A stretch of 64,000 nucleotides of DNA from Meiothermus cerbereus DSM 11376 (GTDB lineage: Bacteria > Deinococcota > Deinococci > Deinococcales > Thermaceae), in NCBI RefSeq assembly GCF_000620065.1, contig NZ_JHVI01000013.1:1-64000 (forward strand). Direction: 5' to 3'. The notes beneath the pieces are model-generated. The model saw only the letters and a program-made list of their open reading frames with translations, was not told the origin of the DNA and ran no database searches. A program made the position numbers and the translations under genes. Below, piece after piece: positions 25,290 through 34,696 of the stretch. Every line of letters starts with the position of its first letter. Positions within the stretch are counted from its first letter, which is position 1.

Positions 25290-26489
25290 CTAAAGCAGTT
25301 GTGCCTCGGGCTTAACCAGGGCCAGCGCGCCGTCGGCGTGGTCCATAAACACCTCGAGGTCGAGCCGGGGCTCTCGGCCCGCGAAGCTCGCCAGCAGGTT
25401 GATGCGGGTCAGGAAGGGCGACTCGGCCAGCCAGGCCATACCGCCGTCCCATCCGGCCACGCTGGGCGGGTCGAAGGGAACCTGCCCCATGGCCGCCAAC
25501 GACAGGTAGAGGGCCCTGCCCGAGCGTTCCTCAAAGCTCACTTTTTCCACCCCGGCGGCATACCACAGCCCCACCAGGTACTCCAGCGGGCTTTTGACCA
25601 GAGCGTTGCGGTACTCGGGGCTATAAAAGACCTCGCTGGTGAAGAGCCAGCGCAAAAAGCCACGGGTGCCCTCGGCGCGGAAGACCCGCGCCCCTTGCTG
25701 CACCAGGGCTTCGGGGGGCTCGGGGCACAGGTAAAAGCGCAGCAGCTTGCGGGCCACAAACTCGTAGGTTTTGGGGTGGGCAATCAGGATTTCCAGCACC
25801 TCGTCGCCGCTTTTGACGCGCTTGCCCAGGAAGGTTTTTTCGCCGGGGTCGTGCCAGTTGCGGTTGAAGACGTACTCGAAAGCCAGGTTGGCGCTGGCTT
25901 CACGGGGCCGCTGGTTGCCGGGCAGCCGCACGGTCCAGCCGGTAAAGGCCCGGGCGGCCTCCAGGATGTCCTGCTCGGTGTAATGGCCGGGGCCTACGGT
26001 ATAGAGCTCTAAGAGCTCTCGTGCCCAGTTCTGGTTGGGGTGCTCCTTGCGGCTCTGGGCGTTGTTGAGGTACAAGAGCATTACCGGGTTTTTGGCGATG
26101 GCCTTAAGAAGTTCGCCATAGGGGCCATAACCCAGCTGCCGAAAGGTGGCAAACTGCTGCCAGAAGTCAATGCCCTGGGCCCCCATGGTCTCGCGAAACT
26201 CCGAGGTCAGGTGGCCGTGCCAGAACAACACCAGGCGCTCGGCGGCGGGGGTGGGGGTGGTGAGCCAGTGGTTGAGCCAGAGCTGGCTAATCTCGCGGTG
26301 CTGCTGGCCGCGTTCGTTGCGAGTAGCGGCGGTGCGGTAGCTGGGGGCTGGGGCAGGGTCGCGCAGCAGGAACTCTACGGCGGCCTCGAGGCCCATTTCG
26401 GCAAGCTGCTGGGCCTCTTCCTTGCGTCCTCGAGCAGCCGCGCGGCGCAGCAGGTGGATTGCGTTGGAAAAACTGAGGGGACGGGCCAT
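25290..26489 (-). CDS. DUF1800 domain protein
   Basis: The 399-residue protein is a complete DUF1800 member: SNAIHLLRRAAAR at the N-terminus, VLFWHGHLTSEFRE, NPVMLLYLNNAQSRKEHPNQNWARELLELYTVG and FTGWTVRLPG in the middle, and FDPPSVAGWDGG near the C-terminus. Its function is unknown. It precedes the DUF1501 gene with a 25-bp gap, and this tandem is widely conserved, so the two products probably work together at or outside the membrane. No signal peptide is obvious here. Confidence 0.87.
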   Translation of the reverse strand: MARPLSFSNAIHLLRRAAARGRKEEAQQLAEMGLEAAVEFLLRDPAPAPSYRTAATRNERGQQHREISQLWLNHWLTTPTPAAERLVLFWHGHLTSEFRETMGAQGIDFWQQFATFRQLGYGPYGELLKAIAKNPVMLLYLNNAQSRKEHPNQNWARELLELYTVGPGHYTEQDILEAARAFTGWTVRLPGNQRPREASANLAFEYVFNRNWHDPGEKTFLGKRVKSGDEVLEILIAHPKTYEFVARKLLRFYLCPEPPEALVQQGARVFRAEGTRGFLRWLFTSEVFYSPEYRNALVKSPLEYLVGLWYAAGVEKVSFEERSGRALYLSLAAMGQVPFDPPSVAGWDGGMAWLAESPFLTRINLLASFAGREPRLDLEVFMDHADGALALVKPEAQLL

Positions 26490-26657
26490 ATTGGACTCCT
26501 GGGTCTTGCCCCTCCAAGATAGCCGCCCAAGCTGAAGCCAGCCTTAAGCCAGGCTGAGGCAACCCACCCCGGATTCGACCGGCCTGAGGGCGGGGGCGTT
26601 GCTTTCGCTGGCTTTTTTGGCACAGGCCGGTGGTGGGGATGGTGAAACCTGCGGGCC

Positions 26658-26694
26658 TTGCACTTGTCAACCTGTAAAGGGTATTTTGGTTGAC
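26658..26694 (+). promoter_or_regulatory. birA promoter, leaderless
   Basis: TTGCAC (26658-26663), an 18-bp spacer and TATTTT (26682-26687) are followed by 7 nt and the GTG at 26695. This spacing argues for the GTG as start codon with no leader. Confidence 0.5.
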
Positions 26695-27618
26695 GTGTCC
26701 GCTTTGCTAGGCCACCTCCACGACCACTACCAGAGTGGCGAAGCGCTGGCTAAAGCCCTGGGGGTTAGCCGCACAGCGGTCTGGAAGCAGATTGCCGAGC
26801 TGCGCAAGGCCGGCTACCCGGTAGAAACCCAGCGGGGCCAGGGCTACCGTCTGGCCCCGGGCAGCCCCACGCCAGCGGCCCTCGAGGCCCTGCGAAGCGG
26901 TAGGTTCGGCGCATTTTATGCCTACCTGGGCACGGTGGACAGCACCCAGGAGGTGCTCAAAAACTGGGCCCTGGATGGCGCCGAAGAAGGCGCGGTGGTG
27001 CTGGCCGAGCGGCAGCTCAAAGGCCGTGGCCGCCGCGGGCGGGCCTGGGCCAGCGTGCCGGGCAAAAGCCTTACCTTCTCGCTTTTGCTGCGCCCTGCGC
27101 TGCCGCTGTCTGCGCTGCCCCTGCTGCCCCTGGCCGCGGGCCTGGCTTTGCGTGATGCCTGCGGGGTGGGGGGACTCAAATGGCCCAACGACCTGCTAAG
27201 CCCGGACGGACGTAAGCTGGCGGGGGTGCTTTTGGAGGCCCAGGTGAGCGGCGAGGAGGTGGCCTGGGTGCTCCTGGGCATCGGCCTCAATGTGCACCGG
27301 GGGGCCGCACCGCCTGGCGGCGCAGACCTGGAGGAGTTCGGCCCGGTTAGCCGCGTGCAGGTGCTGGCGCGGCTGCTGGCAAGCCTGGAGGCCCGCTACG
27401 CCCAGTTACGCAACCCCCAGGCGCTTCTGCAGGACTACCGGGCCAATAGCTACACCCTGGGGCAGCGGGTGCGGGTGGCCACGGCGCAGGGCGTGATAGA
27501 GGGCCAGGCCAGCGATATCGCCCCCGATGGTGCGCTGGTGGTGCAAAGCGAGGGCACAACCCACCACGTCGGGGCTGGCGATGTGGAGCTCGTTGGTTTT
27601 TTAGGAGGAAGCAGATGA
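26695..27618 (+). CDS. birA: Biotin--[acetyl-CoA carboxylase] ligase / repressor BirA
   Basis: The 307-residue protein has an N-terminal winged helix (about 5-60; SGEALAKALGVSRTAVWKQIAELRKAGY) and a biotin protein ligase domain with ERQLKGRGRRGRAW (biotinyl-AMP loop), LKWPNDLL and GRKLAGVLLEA, followed by a C-terminal SH3-like domain. It attaches biotin to carboxylases and can repress biotin genes. The start is GTG 26695 (or TTG 26686); upstream residues in the open frame are not family-like. It overlaps bioY by 4 bp, linking uptake with use of biotin. Confidence 0.9.
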   Translation: MSALLGHLHDHYQSGEALAKALGVSRTAVWKQIAELRKAGYPVETQRGQGYRLAPGSPTPAALEALRSGRFGAFYAYLGTVDSTQEVLKNWALDGAEEGAVVLAERQLKGRGRRGRAWASVPGKSLTFSLLLRPALPLSALPLLPLAAGLALRDACGVGGLKWPNDLLSPDGRKLAGVLLEAQVSGEEVAWVLLGIGLNVHRGAAPPGGADLEEFGPVSRVQVLARLLASLEARYAQLRNPQALLQDYRANSYTLGQRVRVATAQGVIEGQASDIAPDGALVVQSEGTTHHVGAGDVELVGFLGGSR

Positions 27619-28211
27619 ACCCAACCCAAAGCCTACCGTACCTACCCCTTTCCAAGTCCCTTTTCCCGGCCCGAAGCTGGCAGCGCGACCTGCTGCTGGT
27701 GCTGGGGGGCAGCTTTTTGCTGGCGCTTTTGTCGCAGGCGGTCATTCCTTTGCAGCCGGTGCCCATCACCTTGCAGACCCTGGGGGTGCTCCTGGTGGGG
27801 GCTGCGCTGGGCAGCCGGCTGGGCTTTTTGGCGGTGGTGGCGTATCTCTTGGAGGGCCTGGTGCTGCCGGTGTTTGCCGGGGGGGCCACCTGGTTCCACC
27901 CGCGCATTCCCTTTACCGCGGGCTACCTGCTGGCCTTCCCCCTGGCGGCCTACCTGGTGGGCTACCTGGTCGAGCGCTACGGCACCGACCGCAGCGTGCT
28001 CAAGACCTTTGGGGCCATGTTGCTGGCCAGCCTGGTCATCTATGCCGTGGGCGTAACCTGGCTGGGCTTTGCGCTTTCGGGTGCGGGGCGCTATACCGGG
28101 GTCTGGGGGGTGTTGCAGGCCGGGATGGTGCCCTTCTTGCTGGGCGACTTTATCAAGGCCGCCATTGCCGCAGCTTTGCTGCCTGCCGCCTGGCGCCTGG
28201 TTCGCCGTTAG
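27615..28211 (+). CDS. bioY: Biotin transporter substrate-binding subunit BioY
   Basis: The 198-residue integral membrane protein has six helices and the BioY signatures QAVIPLQPVPITLQTLGVLL and a GYLLAFPLAAYLVGYL segment. BioY is the S-component of the ECF-type biotin transporter and can work alone or with EcfAT. AGGAGG lies just before its ATG within birA. A strong terminator follows at 28226-28251. Confidence 0.93.
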   Translation: MNPTQSLPYLPLSKSLFPARSWQRDLLLVLGGSFLLALLSQAVIPLQPVPITLQTLGVLLVGAALGSRLGFLAVVAYLLEGLVLPVFAGGATWFHPRIPFTAGYLLAFPLAAYLVGYLVERYGTDRSVLKTFGAMLLASLVIYAVGVTWLGFALSGAGRYTGVWGVLQAGMVPFLLGDFIKAAIAAALLPAAWRLVRR

Positions 28212-28225
28212 GCTCGAGGTTCTGT

Positions 28226-28251
28226 CCCTCCCCCCGCAGGGGGAGGGTTTT
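28226..28251 (+). terminator. Rho-independent terminator of birA-bioY
   Basis: A perfect 9-bp stem CCCTCCCCC/GGGGGAGGG with loop CGCA is followed by TTTT, 15 bp after the bioY stop. The rest of the 337-bp gap to recG holds about 140 bp without recognised features and then MITE copy B. Confidence 0.85.
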
Positions 28252-28393
28252 GCATGTGTTGCGTCTGATAAGAAATGTCTTTGATTTGTTCTTTTTGCTG
28301 GGGCCCCCACCTGAAGCTGTGCCAGGAGCTGCCCATGCATCTGGCGGGCTTTAACCTGCCCTAAACAGAAAGCATCAGGTGGGGTTCATATCA

Positions 28394-28548
28394 TACCAGA
28401 TTCGGTTAGTTCGTCACCGAACGGTGACGAACTAACCCGACCGAAGGGATACGCTTTCTTCGCCGAGCGCAGCGAGGGGTGTGCTCTAGGATTCAAAAAG
28501 ATAGCCCCTTAATGTTTTTGTTTGAAGATTATCTTTTTGCATCCGGTA
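28394..28548 (+). mobile_element. MITE family 1, copy B
   Basis: This copy is nearly identical to copy A (16073), differing mainly by a few bases around AGCCCCTTAATG and one base in the right terminal repeat. Its right-hand TA directly abuts the TGA stop of recG (28549-28551), so it lies exactly at the 3' end of that gene. Confidence 0.85.
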
Positions 28549-30888
28549 TCAGATCACCTCGCGGAAACCAATGGCCTCGGCCCTGGCCTGTAGTTCGCGT
28601 TTCAGGAGGGCATGTTCGGGCTGGTCGAGGTAGGGGTCGGCCTCCAGAATGGCCTTGGCCAGAGCCCGGCTTTGCTCAATGATCTCCTGGTCGGAGGCCA
28701 GGTCGCCCAGCCGCAGGTCGGGCATGCCCGACTGGCGCAGCCCCCGCAACTCGCCGGGGCCGCGCAGCCGCAGGTCTTGCTCGGCGATGTAGAAGCCGTC
28801 GGTGGACTCCTCGATGACCCGCAGGCGCTCCATGGTGCGCTTGGAGGTCTCACCCGCAATCAGAATGCAGTAGGATTCCAGCCCGCCGCGCCCGACCCGC
28901 CCGCGCAACTGGTGGAGCTGGGCCAACCCGAAGCGCTCGGCGTTTTCGATAATCATGAGGGTGGCCTGGGGAATGTCTACCCCCACCTCGATCACCGTGG
29001 TGGAGACCAGCAGATCGAAGGCCCCCTGCTTAAAGCGCTCCATTACCGCGTCTTTTTCCTCGACCTTCATTTTTCCGTGCAGCAGGTCTATACGCACCTC
29101 GGGTAAGAGCACTTCCAGCTCCTCGCGCAGCCGGGTGGCAGCGGCCAGTTCGGCGGTGGCCTCCGACTCACCCTCTTCAATCATGGGCGTAACCACAAAT
29201 ACCTGGTGGCCCTTTTTGATCTCTTGCCGGGCAAAGGCATAGGCCTGGGTGCGGGTTTTCTGGGTGAGGATTTTGGTCTTGATGGGGGTGCGACCGGGGG
29301 GAAGCTCGTCGATCTGGGAGACCTCGAGGTCGCCGTACATGGTAAGGGCCAGTGAGCGGGGAATGGGCGTGGCCGACATCACCAGCACATCGGGCCGCTG
29401 GCCCAGCAGTCGGCGGCGCTGCAAGACGCCAAAGCGATGTTCCTCGTCAATCACCGCCAGGCCCAGGTCGCAAAACTCCACCCCATCCTGGATGAGGGCA
29501 TGGGTGCCCACCACCACCTGGGTCTGGCCGCTTTTGAGCCGCTCCTGCACGCTTCGTTTTTCACTTGCGCTCATCGAGCCAACCAGCAGATCCAGCGAGA
29601 CCCCCAGCGGGTAGAGGTAGCGGGTCAGGTTCTCGAAGTGCTGCTTGGCCAGAATCTCGGTGGGGGCCATCAGGGCCCCCTGGGCGCCGTTCTGGGCCGC
29701 CACATACAGCGCAGCGGCGGCCACGGCGGTCTTGCCCGAGCCCACATCGCCCTGCACCAGGCGGGCCATCTGGCGCTCGGACTGCATGTCGGCCAGGATT
29801 TCCGAGAGCACCCGTTCCTGGGCCCCGGTGAGCTTGAAGGGCAGGATCGAGCGGAAGCGCTCGACCATCTCAGGGCTGACCCGGAACATCCGCCCCAACA
29901 GCGCCGAACCCCCCGACTGCAGCATGACCTTAAGTTCCAGGAGCAAAAATTCGTCGAACTTAAGCCGGTAGAGGGCCTGCTCGAGCTTCTCCTCCGAGTC
30001 GGGAAAATGAACCTGGCGCAGGGCCTTATCCAGGGGCAGCAGGCTTTGTGGTAAATGCGCCAGGGGGTCGGGTATGGCCTGGAAAGCCTCCAGGGCCCGC
30101 CAGGCCGCCCGCCGCAAAAAAGCCTGTCCAATGCCCTCCCGCGAGGGGTAGACCGGTACGATGCGCCCGGTAGAGAGGGATTCCCCCCCTTCATCCTCAA
30201 AGTACTCAACCATCAGCGAGACGTTGCCCCCGCGCTTTTGCACCCGCCCCGAGAGCACCATACTGGCACCCTCGGGCATCTGCTTGAGCACCCAGGGCTG
30301 GTTGAACCAGATGCCCGTAAACTTCCAGCCCCACCCGTCCATAAAACGCACCTGCACAAGCTGGATTCCTTTTTTGGGGGTCTTGACCAGCTCGCGGCTC
30401 AGCACCTTGCCCACCAGGGTGGCCTTGGCGCCGTCCTCTACCTCGCGCACCCCTTGCAAGGTGCGGCGGTCTTCGTAGCGGCGGGGGTAGTAGTGCAGCA
30501 GGTCGCGCACCACCCGGATGCCCAGCTCGGCCAGCTTTTTTTTGCCGCCCGGCCCCAGGTTCAAAGCTTCGATGGGGGTGTCGAAGGAGAGGGCCTCCGG
30601 CACCGGACTTCGGCTACCGGGCGTGGCTTGCCGGGGCTCGGTGGGCTGAGATGGGTTCTGCACAACCCGATCGCCCAGCAGCTCGAGGGCCTTTTTCAGC
30701 TGTGCTTTACGCGCTTCGACATCCATCTGGCGATACCCTGCCAGTACCCGCCCCACCTCGGGGAAGGGCTGGCCCAGGTTCTGAATCAGCTTTTCCAGGC
30801 CCCCAGCCACCACCCGATCCTGGGCACCGTCGGCCAGTTCGCGCGCTATGGGGCGGATGAGGCGGGCTTTGAGTTCTTCGCGGGTCAC
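28549..30888 (-). CDS. recG: ATP-dependent DNA helicase RecG
   Basis: The 779-residue protein has an extended N-terminal region of about 120 residues, the wedge/OB domain (LVGKVLSRELVKTPKKG, MVLSGRVQKRGG) and the SF2 helicase core with Walker A GDVGSGKTAVA, DEEH box VIDEEHRFG, MSATPIPRSL and QLRGRVGRG. RecG remodels stalled replication forks and Holliday junctions. GTG 30888 is chosen because GAGGAG sits 4 nt upstream; ATG 30930 is in frame but has no ribosome site. The N-terminal extension is typical of Thermus-group RecG. Confidence 0.92.
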   Translation of the reverse strand: MTREELKARLIRPIARELADGAQDRVVAGGLEKLIQNLGQPFPEVGRVLAGYRQMDVEARKAQLKKALELLGDRVVQNPSQPTEPRQATPGSRSPVPEALSFDTPIEALNLGPGGKKKLAELGIRVVRDLLHYYPRRYEDRRTLQGVREVEDGAKATLVGKVLSRELVKTPKKGIQLVQVRFMDGWGWKFTGIWFNQPWVLKQMPEGASMVLSGRVQKRGGNVSLMVEYFEDEGGESLSTGRIVPVYPSREGIGQAFLRRAAWRALEAFQAIPDPLAHLPQSLLPLDKALRQVHFPDSEEKLEQALYRLKFDEFLLLELKVMLQSGGSALLGRMFRVSPEMVERFRSILPFKLTGAQERVLSEILADMQSERQMARLVQGDVGSGKTAVAAAALYVAAQNGAQGALMAPTEILAKQHFENLTRYLYPLGVSLDLLVGSMSASEKRSVQERLKSGQTQVVVGTHALIQDGVEFCDLGLAVIDEEHRFGVLQRRRLLGQRPDVLVMSATPIPRSLALTMYGDLEVSQIDELPPGRTPIKTKILTQKTRTQAYAFARQEIKKGHQVFVVTPMIEEGESEATAELAAATRLREELEVLLPEVRIDLLHGKMKVEEKDAVMERFKQGAFDLLVSTTVIEVGVDIPQATLMIIENAERFGLAQLHQLRGRVGRGGLESYCILIAGETSKRTMERLRVIEESTDGFYIAEQDLRLRGPGELRGLRQSGMPDLRLGDLASDQEIIEQSRALAKAILEADPYLDQPEHALLKRELQARAEAIGFREVI

Positions 30889-31007
30889 GTGCTCCTCTTC
30901 TGTTGCTGGGTTTATTTTACCGAAGCCCATGGAGGGTTTTGTGGCTTTGGGCAGGCTACCGAATGGGGCAATGTCTAAAAGGTCATGGTTCGCAGCGGTC
31001 TAGCTCG

Positions 31008-31021
31008 TATACTTGGTGGGT
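31008..31021 (+). promoter_or_regulatory. -10 box for leaderless M16 gene
   Basis: TATACT (31008-31013) is followed by 8 nt and ATG 31022, with no ribosome binding site. The -35 region is poor. Confidence 0.4.
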
Positions 31022-32254
31022 ATGGCCTTATCCCAAGTTGAAGTGTTGCCCAACGGCCTGACGTTGGCGGTGGAAGAACGTCCCTGGACACCTGGCGTCG
31101 CTTTGCAGTTGCTGCTTCCAGTGGGCGCGGTGAACGACCCCGAAGGCATGGAGGGCGCGGCCAACCTGCTGGAGGGCTGGCTATGGAAAGGGGCCGGTAG
31201 CCGGGATGCGCGGGCCCTGGCCGATGCTTTTGACGAGCTGGGGGTGCGCCGTGGCAGCAGCAGTGCCCTCGAGCACACCACCTTTGCGGCGCAATTTCTG
31301 GCCGACAAGCTGGAGGCGGTGCTCTCGCTCTTTGCCGACGTGCTGGTGCGGCCTCACCTACCCAGCGAGGCCCTCGAGGCGGTGCGGCAAATTGCCTTGC
31401 AGGAACTGGCCTCGCTGGAAGACCAGCCCCCCAAGAAGATGTTTGCCGCTCTGCGTCGGGCGGTATTTGCCAGCAACCACGGGCGTAACCCCAGCGGCAA
31501 CAAAGCCCACCTGGAAACCATGTCTGCCGAGGCCCTGCGGGAAGATTTTGCCCGGCGCTATGCGCCCCAGGGTGCCATTGTGGCCCTGGTGGGCGGGATC
31601 AGTTTCGAGCAGGCCAAAGAAGCTATCCAGAACGCCTTTGGCGACTGGAGCGGGCCTGGGGTGGGTTATCCACCCATCGAGCTTACAACCCCAAGTGCCA
31701 TTCACCTCGAGCAGGACACTGCCCAGGTGCAGATTGGCCTGATCTACCCCGACGTTACCATCGACCACCCCGAGTTTTATAGCGCCCGGCTGGCCTCGCA
31801 GGTGCTCTCCGGGGGTAGCAGCAGCCGCCTGTTTACCGAGGTGCGGGAAAAGCGCGGCCTGGTCTACTCGGTGTACGCCGCTCCCAACGGGGTTAAGGGC
31901 TACAGCTACCTGACCGCCTACGCCGGCACCACCCCCGAGCGGGCCAACGAGACCCTGCGGGTCATGCAGGCCGAGATCGCCCGGCTTTCGGAAGGCGTGC
32001 GGGAGGACGAGCTGGCCCGTACCAAGATAGGCCTGCGGGCCGCCCTGGTGATGCAGGATGAATCGTCGCGCTCGAGGGCCGCTAGCATCGCCCGCGACCT
32101 CTACATGCTGGGCCGGGTTCGCACCCTGGACGAGATCGAGGCCCAGATTGCAGCGGTAGATGTGGAGCGCATCAACCGCTACCTGGCTTCACACCCTTAC
32201 CAGAACCCCTGGATCGCCACCCTGGGGCCGCGCAAGCTGGCAGGTGTGGAGTAA
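31022..32254 (+). CDS. M16 family zinc peptidase homologue, inactive subunit
   Basis: The 410-residue protein has the two-domain M16B fold with the C-terminal substrate-binding signature SGGSSSRLFTEVREKRGLVYSVYA. Where active members have HxxEH, it reads NLLEG (around residue 46), so the zinc site is lost. It is followed 175 bp later by a second M16 gene with an intact site. M16B enzymes of this kind form heterodimers of one active and one inactive chain, as known for a Thermus thermophilus pair, so this is probably the non-catalytic partner. Confidence 0.87.
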   Translation: MALSQVEVLPNGLTLAVEERPWTPGVALQLLLPVGAVNDPEGMEGAANLLEGWLWKGAGSRDARALADAFDELGVRRGSSSALEHTTFAAQFLADKLEAVLSLFADVLVRPHLPSEALEAVRQIALQELASLEDQPPKKMFAALRRAVFASNHGRNPSGNKAHLETMSAEALREDFARRYAPQGAIVALVGGISFEQAKEAIQNAFGDWSGPGVGYPPIELTTPSAIHLEQDTAQVQIGLIYPDVTIDHPEFYSARLASQVLSGGSSSRLFTEVREKRGLVYSVYAAPNGVKGYSYLTAYAGTTPERANETLRVMQAEIARLSEGVREDELARTKIGLRAALVMQDESSRSRAASIARDLYMLGRVRTLDEIEAQIAAVDVERINRYLASHPYQNPWIATLGPRKLAGVE

Positions 32255-32429
32255 AGCCGGGGCGCTGCAAGGCAAAAAAGCCCTGTCTGTGCTTCCGTGT
32301 CACCTGGTTTGCGTGATGCCTGGCCCATCGAGCCTGATAAAAGCACACCTGAGGCGTTTAATTTCAGCATGTGATCCAGCAGTTTTGCTAGCCAGACGCC
32401 AATCGAGAAGACTTCACTGTGGAGCAGCC

Positions 32430-33662
32430 ATGACCCTAACCCGACCGACCTTCAAACAAACCACCCTCGAGAACGGGCTCACCGTCATCGCCGAGATTAA
32501 CCCCGAGGCCAAGAGCGTGGCCCTGGGCTACTTCTGCAAGACCGGCAGCCGCGACGAAACCCCCGAGATCTCGGGTGTTTCGCACTTTCTGGAACACATG
32601 CTGTTCAAAGGCACGGATAAGCGCGATAGCCTGGAGGTCAACCTCGAGTTCGACCAGATGGGGGCCCAGTACAACGCCTTTACTTCGGAGGAGAACACCG
32701 TCTACTACGGGGCCGTGCTCCCCGAGTTTGCCCCCAGGCTTTTGGAGTTGTGGACCGACCTGATGCGTCCGGCCCTGCGCCAGCAGGACTTCGACACCGA
32801 GAAAAAGGTGATTCTGGAGGAAATTGCCCTCTATGAGGACCGGCCCAACGTGATGCTTTTTGACTGGGGACGGGCGCGCTATTTTGCTGGGCACCCGCTG
32901 GGCAACAGCGTGCTGGGCACAACCCAATCGATATCGGCCCTGACCCGCGACCAGATGGCGGCCTACCAGGCCCAGCGGTATGCGTCCGGCAATCTGGTGC
33001 TGGTCCTGGCGGGCAAGGTGGACTGGGAACGCACCCTGGCGCAGGTTGCCGAGCTGACCGCATCCTGGGCCAGAGGCCAGGCCAATCGCGCCTACCCTGC
33101 GCTTAACCCTGCGGTGGGCGAACTGCGCGAACCCTACCCCAAGGCCACCCAGACCTACCTGGCGGTTTTTGCGCCGGGGGTCTCGGCCCAGGATCCACGC
33201 CGCTATGCGGCCCACATTCTGGCCAACATCCTGGGTGAGGAGGGCAACAGCCGCCTGCACTGGGCCCTTAGCGATAAAGGGCTGGTGGAGTCGGTGGGGG
33301 CCGGAATCGACGAGGCCGACCAGGCTGGGGTGTATTACATTTTTGCCCAGACCGACCCGGCCCACGAGGAAACGGTCAAGGCCGTGCTGCGCGAAGAACT
33401 CGAGCGCCTCGAGCGGGAGGGGGTGCGCCAGGAGGAGCTCGAGCGAGCCAAAAACAAGCTGGCCACTGCGCTGGTGTTTGCGGGCGAGACCCCCATGCAA
33501 CGCCTGATGAGCGTGGGCATAAACTACATCTACAACCAGAGCTACGAACCCCTGAGCGAGGTGGCCCGCAAGGTCGAGGCTGTCACTTTAGCCGATGTAA
33601 ACGGTCTTCTAGAGTCGCGGCCCTTCAGCCAGAGCTTTTTCTACAGCCTGGTGCCTGCCTGA
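32430..33662 (+). CDS. M16 family zinc peptidase, catalytic subunit
   Basis: The 410-residue protein has the zinc motif HFLEHMLFKGT (about residues 52-62; His, Glu and His of HxxEH) and the distal Glu in ENTVYYGAVL followed by EKKVILEEIALYEDRP. These peptidases cut oligopeptides inside a clam-shell chamber. ATG 32430 is preceded by GGAG at a good distance, whereas the longer open frame begins inside the preceding gene. It probably pairs with the inactive M16 protein upstream. Confidence 0.9.
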   Translation: MTLTRPTFKQTTLENGLTVIAEINPEAKSVALGYFCKTGSRDETPEISGVSHFLEHMLFKGTDKRDSLEVNLEFDQMGAQYNAFTSEENTVYYGAVLPEFAPRLLELWTDLMRPALRQQDFDTEKKVILEEIALYEDRPNVMLFDWGRARYFAGHPLGNSVLGTTQSISALTRDQMAAYQAQRYASGNLVLVLAGKVDWERTLAQVAELTASWARGQANRAYPALNPAVGELREPYPKATQTYLAVFAPGVSAQDPRRYAAHILANILGEEGNSRLHWALSDKGLVESVGAGIDEADQAGVYYIFAQTDPAHEETVKAVLREELERLEREGVRQEELERAKNKLATALVFAGETPMQRLMSVGINYIYNQSYEPLSEVARKVEAVTLADVNGLLESRPFSQSFFYSLVPA

Positions 33663-33672
33663 GGGCGCTTGC

Positions 33673-33716
33673 TGCCCCGGGAGGCCAAGCGGAACCCAAG
33701 GCTGCCGGGGCATTTC
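33673..33716 (+). terminator. Possible terminator hairpin after the M16 pair
   Basis: TGCCCCGG (33673-33680) and CCGGGGCA (33705-33712) are perfect inverted arms around 24 nt, followed by TTTCTT. The loop is long, so this is only a candidate. Confidence 0.35.
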
Positions 33717-33766
33717 TTGAGGAAATATAAACGCACTTCTTAAGACCCCGGCCCTATCATGCGGGG

Positions 33767-34672
33767 GTGAAGGTGTGGTTTTTGCTGATTGGTCTGGTGT
33801 GGGGTGGGGCCCTGGCCCAGAGCGCACTGGAGCTCGAGGTACTTCAGCGCACCAACCAGGTGCGCCTCGAGCGCGGCCTGCAATCCCTGCGGTGGGACGC
33901 GCTGGCTTACAAAGCTGCGCGGGAGCATGCCCAGGACATGTTGCGGCGCAACTTTTTCGCCCACCAGAACCCCGACGGCCTGGGGGCCGCCGAGCGGATG
34001 CGGGCCGCCGGGGTGCTCGAGGTGATGGTGGGCGAGAACCTGGCCAGCTTCGAGGGTTACCCGGATGCCCTAATCCCTCAGCGGGCGCTTTCTGGCTGGA
34101 TGAACAGTCCCGGCCACCGGGCCAACCTGCTCAAGCCCGGGTTCACCCACCTGGGGGTGGCCCTGGTGCGCCAGGGGCCTCGGGTGGTGGTGGTACAGAA
34201 CTTTATCGGGCGGCCCTTCGACCCTCAGGTGCGCCTGACCCCAGCCCCGACCGAGCGCACTGTGCTGGTGCTTTCGGGCACTGCTTCCGGCACGCTGGGG
34301 GTGTTTGTGGGCAACAACCTCTATGCCCGGCTCAATCCGCCCATCCAGGCCCGCCTCGAGCTGCCCCCCAAGGCCGAGGTGAGCTTTGCGCTTTTTGATG
34401 GCCAGACCTGGTGGGCTACCCGGAGCGGCCAGCGGGGTTTGCAGCTCGAGCAGACCCTCGAGCACAGCACCGTACCCGGCCAGCGGGTCAGCCTCAGCCT
34501 TCCAGCAGGCAACTTCACCCTGGCGGTGGGTTCGCAGCCGCGCTTCTGGCAAAACGTCTCAGGGCCGGTGCGCCTCGAGCTAACCCTCCCCAGCACGCTG
34601 GAGGTGCTGTGGCTGGGACTGCGCCAGGACAACAGCATCAGCTACAGCCACCGGATTCCCCTTCAACCTTAG
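33767..34672 (+). CDS. Secreted CAP-domain (SCP-like) protein
   Basis: The 301-residue protein starts with a signal peptide (MKVWFLLIGLVWGGALAQ) and a CAP domain at about residues 20-148: NQVRLERGLQSLRWDALAYKAAREHAQDM, FFAHQNPDGLGAAERMRAAG, GENLA and SPGHRANLLKPGFTHLGVAL. CAP proteins occur widely outside the cell; the role is usually unknown. Residues 150-301 form a beta-rich region with no family I recognise. The start is GTG 33767, 6 nt below TATCAT, suggesting a leaderless mRNA. Confidence 0.85.
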   Translation: MKVWFLLIGLVWGGALAQSALELEVLQRTNQVRLERGLQSLRWDALAYKAAREHAQDMLRRNFFAHQNPDGLGAAERMRAAGVLEVMVGENLASFEGYPDALIPQRALSGWMNSPGHRANLLKPGFTHLGVALVRQGPRVVVVQNFIGRPFDPQVRLTPAPTERTVLVLSGTASGTLGVFVGNNLYARLNPPIQARLELPPKAEVSFALFDGQTWWATRSGQRGLQLEQTLEHSTVPGQRVSLSLPAGNFTLAVGSQPRFWQNVSGPVRLELTLPSTLEVLWLGLRQDNSISYSHRIPLQP

Positions 34673-34696
34673 GTGGGGGCCTGCTATCAAATGGCA

